From NCBI GenBank assembly GCA_902567045.1, contig CACFLJ010000002.1, positions 1 through 64,000 of the forward strand: DNA of 64,000 bases, written 5' to 3'. Shown piece after piece: positions 18,851 to 27,409 of this stretch. The notes beneath the pieces are model-generated. The model was not told the DNA's origin. It did not search any database and saw nothing but the letters and a program-made list of their open reading frames with translations. The DNA comes from an uncultured Pelagibacteraceae bacterium. Lineage in GTDB: Bacteria > Pseudomonadota > Alphaproteobacteria > Pelagibacterales > Pelagibacteraceae. A program made the position numbers and the translations under genes. Every line of letters begins with the position of its first letter. The stretch's first letter is position 1.

Positions 18851-20778
18851 GATAAACACTCCTCATAATCTTGTTGGTTATTACTTTCTTCTTTTGATTT
18901 ATAAACGTTAGCTGCAATGTCAGTTGAATTTGCATCATTAACATTTTCAGCACGCTGTATTGATTTAGACCTACAGTAGTAAAGACTCTTCAATCCTTTC
19001 TTCCATGCTTGGAAATGGATTTGATGTAAATCTTTTTTATGTACATCTGCAGGTAAAAATAAGTTAATAGATTGCGCTTGTGAGATATGTGGAGTTCTAT
19101 CTGCACTTAAATCTACAAGCCATCTTTGATCTAACTCAAAAGCTGTTTTGAAAACATCTTTTTCTTCTTGAGTTAAAAAATCTAAATGTGAAACAGATCC
19201 TTGATTTGTTGTAATGCTTGACCATACTTCATCTGTATCTTTTCCGTGTTTTTCTAATAATTGTCTTAAATATTTATTTCGAACATTAAATGAACCAGAC
19301 AATGTTTTGTGAGTAAAGCTATTAGCTGCAATTGGCTCAACACCTGGAGATGTTCCACCACATATAATTGAGATAGAGGCTGTAGGTGCTATTGCAGTTT
19401 TATTTGAAAATCTTTCCATGACACCATAATCAGATGCATCAGGACATGGTCCTCTTTCCTCAGCTAAATCTTTTGATGCCTTGTCTACGTGCTTTTGAAT
19501 ATGTTCAAACATTTTTTTATTCCAAACTTTGCTCATAACGGACTCGATTGGGATCATTTTCTTCTGATAATATGAATGAAGACCCATAACACCTAAACCG
19601 ACACTTCTTTCTCTCATTGCCGAATAAGTAGCATCACTAAATTGCTCTGGTGCGTTTTCAATGAAATCTGTCATTACATTGTCTAAAAATCTCATCACAT
19701 CACCTATGAAATTTTCATCATCTTTCCAGTCATCATATTTTTCAATATTCAAAGATGATAAACAACATACTGCTGTTCTATCTCTACCATCTTTATCAAT
19801 TCCAGTAGGCAGAGTTATTTCACTACAAAGGTTTGAAGTTTTAACTGTAAGACCTGCTAATTTATGATGTTGAGGAATTTGTCTATTAACTGTATCGATG
19901 AATATAATATACGGCTCACCTGTTTCAATTCTTGCTGTTAATAATCTTATCCATAGATTTCTTGCAGAAACAGTTGCTTGAACAGCTCCATCTTTTGGAC
20001 TTTTTAGTCCCCATTGCTCGTCCAATTCGACAGCTCTCATGAACGCGTCTGAAACTAAGACACCATGATGTAAATTTAATGATTTTCTATTAGGATCTCC
20101 TCCAGTTGGTCTTCTCATCTCAATAAACTCTTCTATTTCTGGATGATCTATTGGTATATAACAGGCCGCAGAACCTCTCCTTAGTGAACCTTGGCTAATT
20201 GCCATTGTTAAAGAGTCCATCACTTTAATAAATGGAATTATGCCTGAAGTTTTACCAACTCTTCCAATTTTCTCACCTATTGATCTAAGATTTCCCCAGT
20301 AGCTTCCGATACCTCCACCACGTGCTGCGAGCCAAACGTTCTCACTCCATAGATCAAGAATACCGTTAAGACTATCGCTAGCTTCATTTAGAAAACAAGA
20401 AATTGGTAATCCTCTCGTTGTTCCGCCATTTGATAAAACTGGCGTTGCTGGCATGAACCAAAGATTACTAATGTAATTATATAATCTTTGAGCGTGCAAG
20501 TTGTCATCAGCATAATGGCTTGCAACTCTAGCAAACAAATCTTGAAAAGATTCGTTAGCACCCAAATATCTATCTTTAAGAGTAGCTTTACCAAAGTCAG
20601 TTAAATTATCATCTCTGCTTCTATCAATTTTAATTGTTATGCCTTTTGAATTTTGAAATAGTTCTGTTTCGCTATTGAGAGAAAATAAATCTAATCTTTT
20701 ATCTTTAGGATCTTGGTTCACATTTGGTGTATAATCAGAGACAGCTTTCCTAATAGCTTGTGATAAAATCTTGTTCAT
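18841..20778 (-). CDS. nrdA: Ribonucleotide reductase class Ia, alpha subunit
   Basis: R1 catalytic subunit reducing ribonucleoside diphosphates. At 645 aa it is short compared with the E. coli type (761). Active-site cysteines are seen in 'GLPISCFLN', 'TSNLCSEITLP' and 'AVCCLSSLN', the loop 2 region in 'RGGGIGSYWGN', and 'PTASISIICGGTSPG'. The C-terminal redox tail is 'EECLSCQ'. The N-terminal ATP-cone allosteric domain looks reduced or missing, since recognisable catalytic sequence starts by about residue 70. A good Shine-Dalgarno sequence (AGGAG) precedes the ATG. The nrdB start lies within the redox-tail codons. Confidence 0.95.
   Translation of the reverse strand: MNKILSQAIRKAVSDYTPNVNQDPKDKRLDLFSLNSETELFQNSKGITIKIDRSRDDNLTDFGKATLKDRYLGANESFQDLFARVASHYADDNLHAQRLYNYISNLWFMPATPVLSNGGTTRGLPISCFLNEASDSLNGILDLWSENVWLAARGGGIGSYWGNLRSIGEKIGRVGKTSGIIPFIKVMDSLTMAISQGSLRRGSAACYIPIDHPEIEEFIEMRRPTGGDPNRKSLNLHHGVLVSDAFMRAVELDEQWGLKSPKDGAVQATVSARNLWIRLLTARIETGEPYIIFIDTVNRQIPQHHKLAGLTVKTSNLCSEITLPTGIDKDGRDRTAVCCLSSLNIEKYDDWKDDENFIGDVMRFLDNVMTDFIENAPEQFSDATYSAMRERSVGLGVMGLHSYYQKKMIPIESVMSKVWNKKMFEHIQKHVDKASKDLAEERGPCPDASDYGVMERFSNKTAIAPTASISIICGGTSPGVEPIAANSFTHKTLSGSFNVRNKYLRQLLEKHGKDTDEVWSSITTNQGSVSHLDFLTQEEKDVFKTAFELDQRWLVDLSADRTPHISQAQSINLFLPADVHKKDLHQIHFQAWKKGLKSLYYCRSKSIQRAENVNDANSTDIAANVYKSKEESNNQQDYEECLSCQ
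18859..18864 (-). promoter_or_regulatory. Shine-Dalgarno for nrdB inside nrdA tail
   Basis: GAGGAG on the - strand, 8 nt before GTG 18850. The same bases encode the two glutamates just before the redox cysteines of NrdA. It decides the nrdB start in favour of 18850 over the GTG at 18859. Confidence 0.7.
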
Positions 20779-20798
20779 TTAGCTCCTTTTTTGTACTA

Positions 20799-20812
20799 TA
20801 CTTAATTAAGTA
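20799..20812. promoter_or_regulatory. 14-bp palindrome upstream of nrdA (possible operator)
   Basis: A perfect 14-bp palindrome, TACTTAATTAAGTA, centred 27 nt upstream of the nrdA start. A second short inverted repeat (ACAAC-TAGAT-GTTGT) follows just beyond it. It could be a repressor site or overlap the promoter. In DNA this AT-rich such palindromes also arise by chance. It does not match the NrdR-box consensus well. Confidence 0.3.
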
Positions 20813-20937
20813 AAACAACTAGATGTTGTATGATGGTTTGGTAAATATACTATATGACCAACAAATCAATAGAACATTTATAGAACTTAAGAAAAAAATT
20901 ATCAATAAAAAAATAAACAAAATATAAAAATATTAAC

Positions 20938-22392
20938 ATGAAAAATTCAATAAAAATTGATCCTTTTGGCTTTAGAGAGTACGACGCGCGATGGTTGTAC
21001 CCTGATAATATAAATTTAGAAGGTGTGACAAATTTGGGAAAAGGTTTAGGAACGCAGATTATTAATCATACAAATAAAAGTAATCCAAGAATCATTGTTG
21101 GTCATGATTACAGATCTTATAGTGAAGAAATAAAATCAGCTTTAAAAAAAGGACTTATCTCAACAGGTTGTTATGTTGAAGATGTGGGATTAGCATTATC
21201 GCCGATGGTTTATTTTGCACAATTCAATTTAGAAAGTGATGCTGTTGCAATGGTGACAGCTAGTCATAATGAAAATGGTTGGACAGGTGTAAAGATGGGA
21301 ATAAAGAAAGGATTAACCCATGCACCGGAAGAGATGAAAGAATTAAAAGATATAACCTTAAATAATAAATTTATTGAAGGTCAAGGAAATGAAAAAGAAA
21401 TTAGTGATTTTCAAAGTGTTTATAAAGATGATCTTATAAATAAAAATAAAATTAAGAAAAAAATTAAAGCTGTAGTTGCCTGTGGTAATGGAACAGCAGG
21501 AATATTTGCACCTGACATTTTAAGAGGAATAGGATGTGATGTAATAGAGCTAGATTGCAATTTGGACTATACTTTTCCAAAGTACAATCCTAATCCTGAA
21601 GATCTTGAAATGTTACATGCAATAAGTAAATCTGTAAAAGATAATAATGCTGATATCGGATTTGGATTTGATGGAGATGGTGATCGTCTAGGTGTAATAG
21701 ATAACGATGGTAATGAAATTTTTTCAGATAAAATTGGATTATTGATTGCAAGGAACTTATCTTCAAACCACAAAGGATCTAAATTTATTGTAGATGTTAA
21801 ATCAACTGGGCTGTATTCAACAGATGAAGTTTTGAAAAATAACTCGTGTGAAACATTGTATTGGAAAACTGGACATTCCCATATTAAAAGAAAAGTAAAT
21901 AATGAAAAAGCACTTGCAGGCTTTGAAAAAAGTGGTCATTTCTTTTTTAACAAACCTTTAGGTTTCGGATATGATGATGGTATAAATTCAGCTATTCAAG
22001 TTTGCCATTTACTAAATAATAATCATAAAAAAATGAGTGAGATCATAAGTGAATTACCTAATACCTATCAATCGCCTACCATGGCTCCTTTTTGTGAAGA
22101 CAATGAAAAATATCAAGTTGTTGATAAAATAATTAAACAAATTGAGGATTTAAAATCAAATAATGTTCAAATTGATGGCCAAGAAATTGCTGATATCCTT
22201 ACTGTAAATGGTATTAGATTTTCATTTAAAGATGGTTCTTGGGGTTTAATAAGGGCCTCATCAAATAAACCTTCTTTAGTTGTCGTTACTGAAAGTCCAA
22301 CATCTGATGAAAGAAAGAAAAAAATCTTTGATTTTATTGACGATTTGCTTCAAAAAACTGGTAAAATAGGTGAATACGATCAAAAGATTTAA
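20938..22392 (+). CDS. Phosphomannomutase/phosphoglucomutase
   Basis: A 484-aa alpha-D-phosphohexomutase. The phosphoserine loop 'TASHNENG' has S109, the metal loop 'DGDGDR' is at 245-250, and sugar-binding segments include 'GFEKSGHFFF' near residue 325 and 'RASSNKPSLVV' in the C-terminal phosphate-binding domain. The ManB/AlgC type interconverts mannose or glucose 1- and 6-phosphates for surface glycans. GlmM activity is not excluded, as no glmM is seen here. It is divergent from nrdA across a 159-nt gap that holds only the palindrome listed separately, and convergent with the TSUP gene with no gap. Confidence 0.88.
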   Translation: MKNSIKIDPFGFREYDARWLYPDNINLEGVTNLGKGLGTQIINHTNKSNPRIIVGHDYRSYSEEIKSALKKGLISTGCYVEDVGLALSPMVYFAQFNLESDAVAMVTASHNENGWTGVKMGIKKGLTHAPEEMKELKDITLNNKFIEGQGNEKEISDFQSVYKDDLINKNKIKKKIKAVVACGNGTAGIFAPDILRGIGCDVIELDCNLDYTFPKYNPNPEDLEMLHAISKSVKDNNADIGFGFDGDGDRLGVIDNDGNEIFSDKIGLLIARNLSSNHKGSKFIVDVKSTGLYSTDEVLKNNSCETLYWKTGHSHIKRKVNNEKALAGFEKSGHFFFNKPLGFGYDDGINSAIQVCHLLNNNHKKMSEIISELPNTYQSPTMAPFCEDNEKYQVVDKIIKQIEDLKSNNVQIDGQEIADILTVNGIRFSFKDGSWGLIRASSNKPSLVVVTESPTSDERKKKIFDFIDDLLQKTGKIGEYDQKI

Positions 22393-23223
22393 TTAAAGAT
22401 CTAAGAACCTAATCAAAAAAAGAGTACCTATTACATATAAAAATACCCCAAACATTCTTTGAGTTTTATTTTTATCTGTGGTGTGAACCATATTTGCTCC
22501 AACTCTAGCCATAAAAGATGTAATTGGAATAAATATTAAAAAAGCAGGAATATTAACAAAACCTAAGCTTAAAGGTAGATTTGCATTTAGTAAAAAACCA
22601 GATGTCAAAAAACCAATTGAACCAATAGATGCTATTACAAATCCTATTGCAGCTGAACTTCCAATTGCTCTACTTATAGGATATCCAAAATATCTTAGGA
22701 TTGGAACATTCATCATAGCCCCTGTAATACCCATAGGTGCAGATATAAAACCAGAAATGAAACCAAACGTTGCTCTAGGCAGAAACTTAAACTTTTTAAT
22801 TTTTTTTAATTCCTGTTTTACTAGTAATAAATATCCACCAAAAAAATATACAACTACAGCAAAAAATAAAACTAAAGATTTTGTATTTAACAATGCTGCC
22901 ATGTACGTACCAAGCAAAACTCCAAAGATAACAAATAGACCATAAGTTTTTAAAATATTTGTATCTACAGCTTTATGTTTTCTATGAGTCATAACTGAAA
23001 CAAAAGCAGTAAAAATTGTAATAGAAAAAGCTGTTCCCACTGAAAGATGCATCAAATAAGATTTATCGACATCTGCTGTTTCAAAAATAAAAAAGAGCAC
23101 AGGTACAGAAATTAGGCCTCCACCTATCCCAAAATAACCTGCAAAAAATCCTACAGGAAAAGCAGTTATTATCATTAATAAAATTAAAAGATAATACTGA
23201 TTAGAAAGAATAGTATTAATCAA
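22393..23223 (-). CDS. TSUP (TauE/SafE) family membrane transporter
   Basis: A 276-aa membrane protein with about eight hydrophobic helices and the two TSUP half-repeats: 'GFFAGYFGIGGGLISVPVLF' near the N-terminus and 'GFISGFISAPMGITGAMMNVP' in the middle. TSUP carriers move small sulfur compounds or organic anions such as sulfite, sulfoacetate or lactate; the substrate cannot be read from sequence. It overlaps dusA by 8 bases and lies at the end of the dctPQM-mcd-dusA run, so it may be co-transcribed with that module. Confidence 0.82.
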   Translation of the reverse strand: MINTILSNQYYLLILLMIITAFPVGFFAGYFGIGGGLISVPVLFFIFETADVDKSYLMHLSVGTAFSITIFTAFVSVMTHRKHKAVDTNILKTYGLFVIFGVLLGTYMAALLNTKSLVLFFAVVVYFFGGYLLLVKQELKKIKKFKFLPRATFGFISGFISAPMGITGAMMNVPILRYFGYPISRAIGSSAAIGFVIASIGSIGFLTSGFLLNANLPLSLGFVNIPAFLIFIPITSFMARVGANMVHTTDKNKTQRMFGVFLYVIGTLFLIRFLDL

Positions 23224-24217
23224 TTCGACCTGCCGAATGTAATTTAGGAGAAAGTCTAACTTTATCCATAATATGATCGATTTTTTTTACATCCGCATCT
23301 CTTACACACATATTTTCACTCAAATATCTTTTCCAGTGGCTTGAACCTGTTTGTCCATGGAATAAACCTAATGTATGTCTCATAACTTGATTTACTCTTG
23401 TACCCATTTGTACTTGAGCCTTAACATAATCAATTAACTCCTCAACAATTTCTTCTCGCTCTTTGATATCGCTATTATTAAAAATCTCTTTTTCAATATC
23501 AGCTAAAAGATATGGAGAATGATAAACAGATCTTCCAATCATTGCTCCATCCACTTTATCTAAATGATCTTTTACTTCTTCAACTGAAGTGACACCGCCA
23601 TTAATAATTATTTCAAGGTCTTTTAAATCTTGCTTTAGTTTATACACATAATCATATTTTAAAGGAGGTATATTAAGATTTTGCTTAGGCGTAAATTTAC
23701 CTAGCATGGCTTTTCTTGCATGAATTATAAAAGTTTTAACCCCAGTCTCCTTTAAAGTTTTTATGAAATTAAAAAAATGTTCGTAATCCTCAACATCGTC
23801 ATATCCAATTCTAGTCTTAACTGTAACTGGCAAAGATGTTGAGTTAATCATTTCTAATAAACAATCTGCCACTAAATTTGGTTCCTTAATTAAACATGCA
23901 CCAAATCTATTTTTTTGGACTTTTTTACTTGGGCAGCCTAAGTTTAAATTAATTTCATCATAACCAAAATCTTCACCAATTTTTGCAGCATTTGCTAGTA
24001 ATTTTGGCGTGGAGCCACCTAATTGTAAAGCAACTGGTTTTTCTCTTAGATCAAAAGATAATAATTTGTCTTTATCCCCTCTATCAATTGCTTCGGAAAC
24101 CACCATTTCTGTATAAAGAAGCACATGTTTACTTATCAATCTTAAAAAGTATCTTTCGTGTCTATCAGTGCAATCCATCATAGGAGCAACTGATACCAAT
24201 CTATTAATCTTAGACAT
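23216..24217 (-). CDS. dusA: tRNA-dihydrouridine synthase A
   Basis: FMN enzyme that reduces uridines in the tRNA D-loop. At 333 aa it shows the DusA start 'SVAPMMDCTDRHERYF', 'LQLGGSTP', 'NLGCPSKKVQ' and 'FGACLI' with the catalytic C108, then 'VKTRIGYDD' and 'INGGVTS' of the TIM barrel, and a C-terminal helical RNA-binding domain with 'HTLGLFHGQTGS'. It overlaps the decarboxylase gene upstream and the TSUP gene downstream by 8 bases each, so it is embedded in the transport operon although functionally unrelated. Confidence 0.94.
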   Translation of the reverse strand: MSKINRLVSVAPMMDCTDRHERYFLRLISKHVLLYTEMVVSEAIDRGDKDKLLSFDLREKPVALQLGGSTPKLLANAAKIGEDFGYDEINLNLGCPSKKVQKNRFGACLIKEPNLVADCLLEMINSTSLPVTVKTRIGYDDVEDYEHFFNFIKTLKETGVKTFIIHARKAMLGKFTPKQNLNIPPLKYDYVYKLKQDLKDLEIIINGGVTSVEEVKDHLDKVDGAMIGRSVYHSPYLLADIEKEIFNNSDIKEREEIVEELIDYVKAQVQMGTRVNQVMRHTLGLFHGQTGSSHWKRYLSENMCVRDADVKKIDHIMDKVRLSPKLHSAGRID

Positions 24218-25517
24218 GTTTTTTAACTTTGTTGGATATATTAACTTTCTTCTCGTTTACATATTCTTGGTGATTTTTTTCAATTTTTGCTAATTCATAT
24301 CTATAATTAACCATTACACCAAAAGATCTTTTAAAGCCTACCTCTGAAACATTTGCATTTACTGCTATATCATCAATATCTGCTCCATTTTTTAAATGAA
24401 ATCTACAAACATCATTTATTGGAAAACCAAAATCATTTTTCTGTTTTGCTAAATAATTTACCGCTAGCTTACAAATCAAAGCTTTATTATCAGCAATTCT
24501 TTTATCTCCAATTTTTAAATCAGAAGACTTTAAAAAATCTAAACTATTTTTGTTTGCCTCTCCTAATATTCCAGCAGCTTGAGCACTGTCCATTTTTTTA
24601 AACCAATCAGCAAATCCCACCATTGGCGATAAGGTTCCAAAATATTTAACATCTGGAAGTTCTTCTTGAAGCTCATAAACAACTCTTTTAATTAAAAAAT
24701 TTCCTAAAGTTACTCTTGATAAACCATCTTGACAGTTGCTTATTGAATAGAAAGTTGCTGTATCATAATTCTTTATTTTTTCGTCTGAAGGTCTTGTTAA
24801 TTCTTGTATCGATTGACTTAATCCTTTAGTTAAAGCTATTTCAACAAATATAATAGGCTCATCCTCTAAAGCAGGATGAAAATAAGCAAAAAATCTTCTA
24901 TCTTTTCCAAGTCTTCTTTTTAATTCATTCATGTCTTTCATTGAATGAACTTTTTCGTATTTCAATAATTTTTCTAAAATTGCAGCTTTAGTATCCCAAG
25001 TTATTTTTCTTAATTTTAAAAATCCTGGGTTGAACCAATTTTTAAATATATCAATTAAATCATAGTCTAAGCTCTTTAACTCAGGTTTATCCTTCATTAA
25101 TTTTAATAAATCTTCTCTTAAAGACACAATCTCTGAAGTTCCGTTAGGTGCCATGTTTAATCTAACAAATAGTTCTTTTCGAATACCGGAAGTTACTTTT
25201 GATAGATTTAAAATTGAATAATCATCTTGTTTGTCACTATATTTCTTAATAGCTTCATCAATTTTTGATGGATCTGGTTTGTATTTTTCATTAACTTCAA
25301 TTAAAAATTTGTTTTTATCCTCAACAGATAAGTTTTGATATCTGAATAATATATCTCTTGCGAGGGTAATTCCAAAAGCTGCGCCTTTTGTAGACAATAG
25401 GTCATCACAAAGATCTAATAGATCTCTTTTTTTTGCAATACTTTTAAAAGATTTTTTTTCTAAAATCTTTTGTCCAGCATCAGCAATAGTCTCAAAAATT
25501 CTTTTTATATTTAACAT
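24210..25517 (-). CDS. Malonyl-CoA decarboxylase
   Basis: A 435-aa MCD-family protein that converts malonyl-CoA to acetyl-CoA and CO2. The N-terminal helical bundle covers about residues 1-160. The GNAT-like catalytic domain has 'FAYFHPALEDEPIIFVEIALTKG', 'ISNCQDGLSRVTLGNFLIK' with the catalytic serine region, 'FGTLSPMVGF' and 'FHLKNGADI' with the catalytic His region. It starts 15 nt after the dctM stop, so uptake and decarboxylation are likely linked. This is the MatA-type role in malonate use. No malonyl-CoA synthetase (MatB) is present; the CoA-transferase across the divergent promoter may make malonyl-CoA instead. Confidence 0.93.
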   Translation of the reverse strand: MLNIKRIFETIADAGQKILEKKSFKSIAKKRDLLDLCDDLLSTKGAAFGITLARDILFRYQNLSVEDKNKFLIEVNEKYKPDPSKIDEAIKKYSDKQDDYSILNLSKVTSGIRKELFVRLNMAPNGTSEIVSLREDLLKLMKDKPELKSLDYDLIDIFKNWFNPGFLKLRKITWDTKAAILEKLLKYEKVHSMKDMNELKRRLGKDRRFFAYFHPALEDEPIIFVEIALTKGLSQSIQELTRPSDEKIKNYDTATFYSISNCQDGLSRVTLGNFLIKRVVYELQEELPDVKYFGTLSPMVGFADWFKKMDSAQAAGILGEANKNSLDFLKSSDLKIGDKRIADNKALICKLAVNYLAKQKNDFGFPINDVCRFHLKNGADIDDIAVNANVSEVGFKRSFGVMVNYRYELAKIEKNHQEYVNEKKVNISNKVKKHV

Positions 25518-25532
25518 TGTGTTTTTTATATA

Positions 25533-26864
25533 TTAAAAACCTAAACTTTTGCCCATTATTTTATCAGGAAGCCAAGTAACAATTTCAGGAAAAATACACA
25601 AAATTAATATAGCTAAAGCCATAATTATCATAAAAGGTATAGATCCTTTTAATATTTCAGACAAACTAACGTCTGGAGTAATTCCTTTTATTATGTAAAG
25701 ATTTAATCCAACTGGCGGAGTAATAAGACCAATTTCCATATTAATTGTAAATACAATTGCAAACCAATATGGATCAAATCCTAAAGTAGTTATAACTGGC
25801 AACAATATTGCTGAAGTCATAACTATAACAGCAACTGGTGGTAAAAAGAAACCAGCTATAAGTAAAAATATATTAATTAAAATAAATACGACCCATTTAT
25901 TAGAACTTAATTCTACCATACTCTGGGCTAATGATTGAGTTACGTAAAGTTGTGATAATGTAAATGCAAAAAGATAAGATGCTGCGATGATGAACATTAT
26001 CATCACACTTTCTTTCATTGAAACTTTAACAATATTCCATATTTTTTTTGGTTGATAAATTTTATAAACTACAGCTATCAACACAAAAACCAAAAATGCT
26101 CCAACACCTGATGCTTCTGAAGGTGTCGCAACTCCACCATATAACACATATAGGACTCCAGCTATGATTGCTAAAAAAGGAAGAATTCTTGGTAGCACCT
26201 CAATTTTCTCTTTAAATGTAGGAGGTGTTCTATTTTTTAAAGCCCTTGCAGAGTCTTTATCAATAAAATAACTATGTATAAGAGCCCATATTGCAAACAT
26301 ACCAGCCAACATAAACCCAGGTACCAAACCACATAAAAATAATCTTCCTATTGATGTTCCTGTTGCAATTCCATAAACAATTAAAACAATACTAGGTGGA
26401 ATTAAAACTCCTAGAGTACCACCAGCTGCTATTGTCCCTGTTGCTATTTGATCTGAGTACCCTCTTTTTCTCATTTCAGGTATTCCCATGGTTCCGATTG
26501 CTGCACAAGTTGCTGGACTTGATCCACTGAGGGCAGCGAAAACTGAACAAGCTCCAATATTAGATATTACTAGTCCACCTGGAACCCTCCAAAGCCATCT
26601 ATCTAATCCTGTATATAAATCTTTTCCTGCAGGAGAGTTAGCAACAGCCATTCCCATTAAAATAAACATTGGTATTGAAAGCAAAACAAAAGAATTTAAT
26701 CCTGCATAAAAAGTTTCTGCAAACACATCTAACATTTGAAAACCCTCAAATGTAACTAAAAGAGCAATTGAGACAAAACTCAAACCAAATGCAATTGGTA
26801 TTCCAGAAAATAAAACTATCAACGTGAAAACTGCAACTATTACTGCTATTAATAAAGGATCCAT
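25533..26864 (-). CDS. dctM: TRAP transporter large permease (DctM)
   Basis: A 443-aa integral membrane subunit, about 12 helices, of a TRAP importer that uses a sodium gradient. DctM signatures include 'GIPIAFGLSF', 'LLSIPMFILMGMAVANS', 'CSVFAALSGSSPATCAAIG', 'GTIAAGGTLGVLIPPSI' and 'GLITPPVGLNLYIIKG'. Its ATG shares a base with the dctQ stop. The malonyl-CoA decarboxylase gene follows by 15 nt, which makes a dicarboxylate such as malonate the most likely substrate (inference). Confidence 0.94.
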   Translation of the reverse strand: MDPLLIAVIVAVFTLIVLFSGIPIAFGLSFVSIALLVTFEGFQMLDVFAETFYAGLNSFVLLSIPMFILMGMAVANSPAGKDLYTGLDRWLWRVPGGLVISNIGACSVFAALSGSSPATCAAIGTMGIPEMRKRGYSDQIATGTIAAGGTLGVLIPPSIVLIVYGIATGTSIGRLFLCGLVPGFMLAGMFAIWALIHSYFIDKDSARALKNRTPPTFKEKIEVLPRILPFLAIIAGVLYVLYGGVATPSEASGVGAFLVFVLIAVVYKIYQPKKIWNIVKVSMKESVMIMFIIAASYLFAFTLSQLYVTQSLAQSMVELSSNKWVVFILINIFLLIAGFFLPPVAVIVMTSAILLPVITTLGFDPYWFAIVFTINMEIGLITPPVGLNLYIIKGITPDVSLSEILKGSIPFMIIMALAILILCIFPEIVTWLPDKIMGKSLGF

Positions 26865-27358
26865 TAATTGCTACCTTCCTCATCAACAAGCTTAATAATT
26901 TCTGCTATGTATTGAAGTATCATTAATACAGCTCCAATCATCATTGATGAATAAGGTATCCACAATGGTGGGTCCCAAACTGTTCCTGTTGAATAATTTT
27001 TAGTAAAAGCTTCCTCAACCATTAAATATCCAAAATAGAATAAAATTATAAAAAATAATAAGCTAATTAATGAGGTAAATATTTTAAGTCTTAGAATATT
27101 TTTTTTTGATAAAAAATCGTATATCCATTCCATACTAACATGCGCTTTTTCACTTAAAACATAAGCACTACCAATAAATGTTGAAGCAACTAGAAGCATC
27201 GTAACTAGCTCTGTTTGCCATGTGATTGCTCTTTGGAAAAAGTATCTTTCAAAAACCAATTCAACGATTACCAAAATTGATACTATTAAGGCTAGTACTG
27301 CAAAAGCACCACAAGCTTTCGAAGAATAACTACAAAATTTTAAATATTGTTCTTTCAT
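26864..27358 (-). CDS. dctQ: TRAP transporter small permease (DctQ)
   Basis: Four-helix small membrane subunit, 164 aa, with the DctQ pattern 'LVIVELVFERYFFQRAITWQTELV' near residue 35 and 'SMMIGAVLMILQYIAEI' near the end. An open frame continues upstream to a GTG at 27373, but that codon lies inside the arm of the hairpin at 27365-27395. I therefore prefer ATG 27358, which follows the GGGGG-T8 segment directly. The stop overlaps dctM by one base. The hairpin in front of the start should limit its expression relative to dctP. Confidence 0.9.
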   Translation of the reverse strand: MKEQYLKFCSYSSKACGAFAVLALIVSILVIVELVFERYFFQRAITWQTELVTMLLVASTFIGSAYVLSEKAHVSMEWIYDFLSKKNILRLKIFTSLISLLFFIILFYFGYLMVEEAFTKNYSTGTVWDPPLWIPYSSMMIGAVLMILQYIAEIIKLVDEEGSN

Positions 27359-27364
27359 AAAAAA

Positions 27365-27395
27365 AACCCCCACTTAAGTATTTTAAGTAGGGGTT
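27365..27395 (-). terminator. Stem-loop plus T8 between dctP and dctQ
   Basis: Arms 27365-27377 and 27383-27395 pair over 13 positions with one C/A mismatch and a 5-nt loop. On the - strand the stem is followed by eight T (27366-27359, partly shared with the arm), which is the layout of an intrinsic terminator. It begins 15 nt after the dctP stop and ends at the dctQ start codon. It should act as a partial terminator or mRNA stabiliser. Confidence 0.8.
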
Positions 27396-27409
27396 CTTTA
27401 TATATTGTT

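Noticed and set aside
20779-20937. NrdR boxes upstream of nrdA
   Set aside because: Two segments (about 20791-20806 and 20841-20857) look like half matches to the consensus, but neither has the full palindromic core.
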